From NCBI RefSeq assembly GCF_042767895.1, contig NC_091552.1, forward strand, positions 4,955,469 through 4,972,968: DNA of 17,500 bases, in the 5' to 3' direction. This document shows, in pieces, positions 15,871-17,500 of the stretch. Made by a program: the position numbers and the translations under genes. The DNA comes from Penaeus vannamei (taxonomy: Eukaryota > Arthropoda > Malacostraca > Decapoda > Penaeidae). Position 1 is the stretch's first letter. Every line of letters starts with the position of its first letter. Below the pieces are notes generated by a model that was given only the letters and a program-made list of their open reading frames with translations, was not told where the DNA came from and did no database searches.

Positions 15871-16209
15871 TACATACATATCAATAATATACACCATATA
15901 CAAATACGAAAGTGTCTGTGTGTTTTATGTATCAGACGGCTTTCTTCCCGCCTAACCATGACCCACTCTGTGAATCATGGAATGGAATGCAACGCGTGAG
16001 GAATGCCTCAGGAATGCCTGGGGTGCAAGCAAGTATCTCCGGCAGCAGTGGCGCTCCGGGAGGTGGTGTCGCCTGCAGAAGGAACGCGAGAGAAAGCGTG
16101 ACCTGCGACCTGTCACCCACACGCCCGTGCATGTGGTCGGGCGGAGGGATCTGGGTATGCCTGGGGTATGCCTGGGGTGTGCCTGGGTTGGGGAAAACGC
16201 GCCTTTTGC
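15871..16209 (+). other. GC-rich unique patch with 11-bp repeat; coding uncertain
   Basis: 15975-16209 is GC-rich and open in at least two + frames. One frame starts at ATG 15912 and another at ATG 15977, and both later run into the satellite. The second has a basic stretch (QKERERKRDLRP). Neither matches a family I know. GGTATGCCTGG recurs in tandem as GGGTATGCCTG, GGGTATGCCTG, GGGTGTGCCTG (16154-16187, period 11). A related GGAATGCCT pair lies near 15999-16018. Overlapping open frames and the local repeat argue against a firm gene call. Confidence 0.35.
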
Positions 16210-17037
16210 CGTGGGTCATTGTTCTTGTTCTTATTATCATTATATTATCATTATTATTATCGTTGTTTTGTGATAATTTTCGTACTATTATCGCTATCAT
16301 CATCATTTCCATCATTATTGTTATCATGATTTATATTATCGCTATCGTCAATATCATTACTATTATTACTATCCTCCTTATGATTATCACTATTATCATC
16401 GTTATCATTATGATTATCACTATTATCATCGTTATCATTATGATTATCACTATTATTACCATCGTTATCATTATGATTATCACTATTATTATCATTGATA
16501 TCATTATGATTATCACTATTATTATCATCGTTATCATTATGATTATCGCTATTATTATCATCGTTATCATTATGATTATCACTATTATTATCATCGCTAT
16601 CATCATGATTATCACTATCATTATCATCGTTATCATTATGATTATCACTATTATTATCATTAATATCATTATGATTATCACTAATATTATCATCGTTATC
16701 ATTATGATTATCGCTATTATGATCATCGTTATCATTATGATTATCACTATTATTACCATCGTTATCACCATGATTATCACTATTATTATCATCGTTATCA
16801 TCATGATTATCACTATTATTATCATCGTTATCATTATGATTATCACTATTATCATCGTTATCATCATGATTATCACTATTATTATCATCGTTATCATTAT
16901 GATTATCACTATTATTATCATCGTTATCATCATGATTATCACTATTATTATCATCGTTATCATTATGATTATCACTATTATCATCATCGTTATCATTATG
17001 ATTATCACTATTATTATCATTATCATTCTTATTATCA
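16210..17037. repeat. 33-bp ATTATC-type satellite
   Basis: An irregular (ATT)n/(ATC)n lead-in at 16220-16375 becomes a regular array. TGATTATCAC or close variants start at 16381, 16411 and 16441 (period 30), then 16474, 16507, 16540, 16573, 16606, 16639, 16672 and 16705 (period 33) and onward, about 20 units before 17037. The unit is of TATCATTATGATTATCACTA + TTATTATCATCGT form. As 33 and 30 are multiples of 3, both strands stay open and translate into long isoleucine/methionine-rich strings that mimic membrane proteins; these are artefacts. Confidence 0.96.
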
Positions 17038-17500
17038 CCAGCCCCCTATCATTATGATTATCACTATTATTATCATCGTTATCATTATGATTATCACTAT
17101 TATTATCATTGCTATCATTATGATTATCACTATTATTATCATCGTTATCATTATGATTATCACTATTATTATCATTGTTATCATTCTTATTATCACCAGC
17201 CCCCTATCATTATGATTATCACTATTATTATCATCGTTATCATTATGATTATCACCAGCCCCCTATCATTATGATTATCACTATTATTATCATTGTTATC
17301 ATTCTTATTATCACCAGCCCCCTATCATTATGATTATCACTATCATTATCATCGTTATCATTCATATTATCACCAGCCCCCTATCATTATGATTATCACT
17401 ATCATTATCATCGTTATCATTCTTATTATCACCAGCCCCCTATCATTATGATTATCATTATTATCATCGTCATCATTCTTATTATCACCAGCCCCCTATC
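17038..17500. repeat. 59-bp satellite derived from the 33-bp unit, truncated at window end
   Basis: CCAGCCCCC appears at 17038, 17196, 17255, 17314, 17373, 17432 and 17488 (spacings 158, 59, 59, 59, 59 and 56). Each repeat is one 33-bp-like unit plus about 26 bases with CTTATTATCACCAGCCCCC (one copy ATGATTATCACCAGC, one CATATTATCACCAGC). The first spacing, 158, equals 59 plus three 33-bp units. The array is still running at base 17500. Confidence 0.95.

Noticed and set aside
16331..17057. Long open frames on both strands encoding isoleucine/methionine-rich, membrane-like proteins (the 381-codon + frame from 15912 and a 235-codon - frame)
   Set aside because: They translate a satellite with a 33- or 30-bp unit lacking stops on both strands; periodicity, not selection, explains them.

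Overview
Organism. This reads as nuclear DNA from a repeat-rich arthropod, most likely a decapod crustacean and possibly a penaeid shrimp. I infer this from the very high density of long perfect microsatellites ((GA)n, (CA)n, (AT)n, (CTTT)n, (GAA)n, poly-A), a short tract of the arthropod telomere pentamer TTAGG (as CCTAA on the + strand, 762-804), and the absence of any compact prokaryotic-type coding. No gene could be recognised. By hand tally, roughly half of the 17.5 kb is microsatellite, minisatellite or satellite sequence.

Why there are no CDS calls. Nearly every long open frame lies in a strand-asymmetric purine or pyrimidine tract. A strand made only of G and A has no T, and its complement of C and T has no A or G, so neither strand can hold a stop codon in any frame. 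Other open frames cover tandem arrays whose unit length is a multiple of three (57, 60, 78 and 33 bp). I treat these as artefacts. The weak exceptions are a once-interrupted open frame at 168-611, a GC-rich patch after a splice-acceptor-like site (15171-15275) and a GC-rich patch at 15912-16209.

Layout. 1-167 (AT)n and (CTTT)n; 168-611 open frame ending in A41; 762-804 TTAGG-type repeat; 1122-1349 four copies of a 57-bp minisatellite; 2135-2880 pyrimidine tract with a 60-bp minisatellite; 3598-3745 and 4436-4680 (GA)n; 5045-5485 CT tract and 5650-5990 GA tract around a small unique island; 6205-6815 (CTTT)n then (CT)n; 7336-8130 purine minisatellites of 78 and about 26 bp; 8361-8460 and 9458-9587 a dispersed duplicated block; 8671-8895 a 41-48 bp A-rich minisatellite; 9711-10140 C-rich tract; 10936-11250 (GGA)n and (GAA)n; 11975-12139 (CA)n and (GA)n; 12260-12548 an inverted-repeat element; 12985-13490 an alternating A/B satellite; 13741-14455 a (CA)n array carrying 16 phased non-CA cores; 14773-15120 an AT-rich degenerate triplication; 15283-15792 CT-rich minisatellite; 16210-17500 a 33-bp satellite that changes into a 59-bp satellite and runs off the window end.

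How it fits together. There is no operon or pathway to describe. The window is best read as intergenic or intronic DNA in which several tandem families are growing and reorganising. The strongest structural observations are the 38-bp perfect inverted repeat around a 175-bp loop, the alternating satellite at 12985-13490, the 33-to-59-bp satellite transition, and the phased (CA)n/TCACGTAC array.
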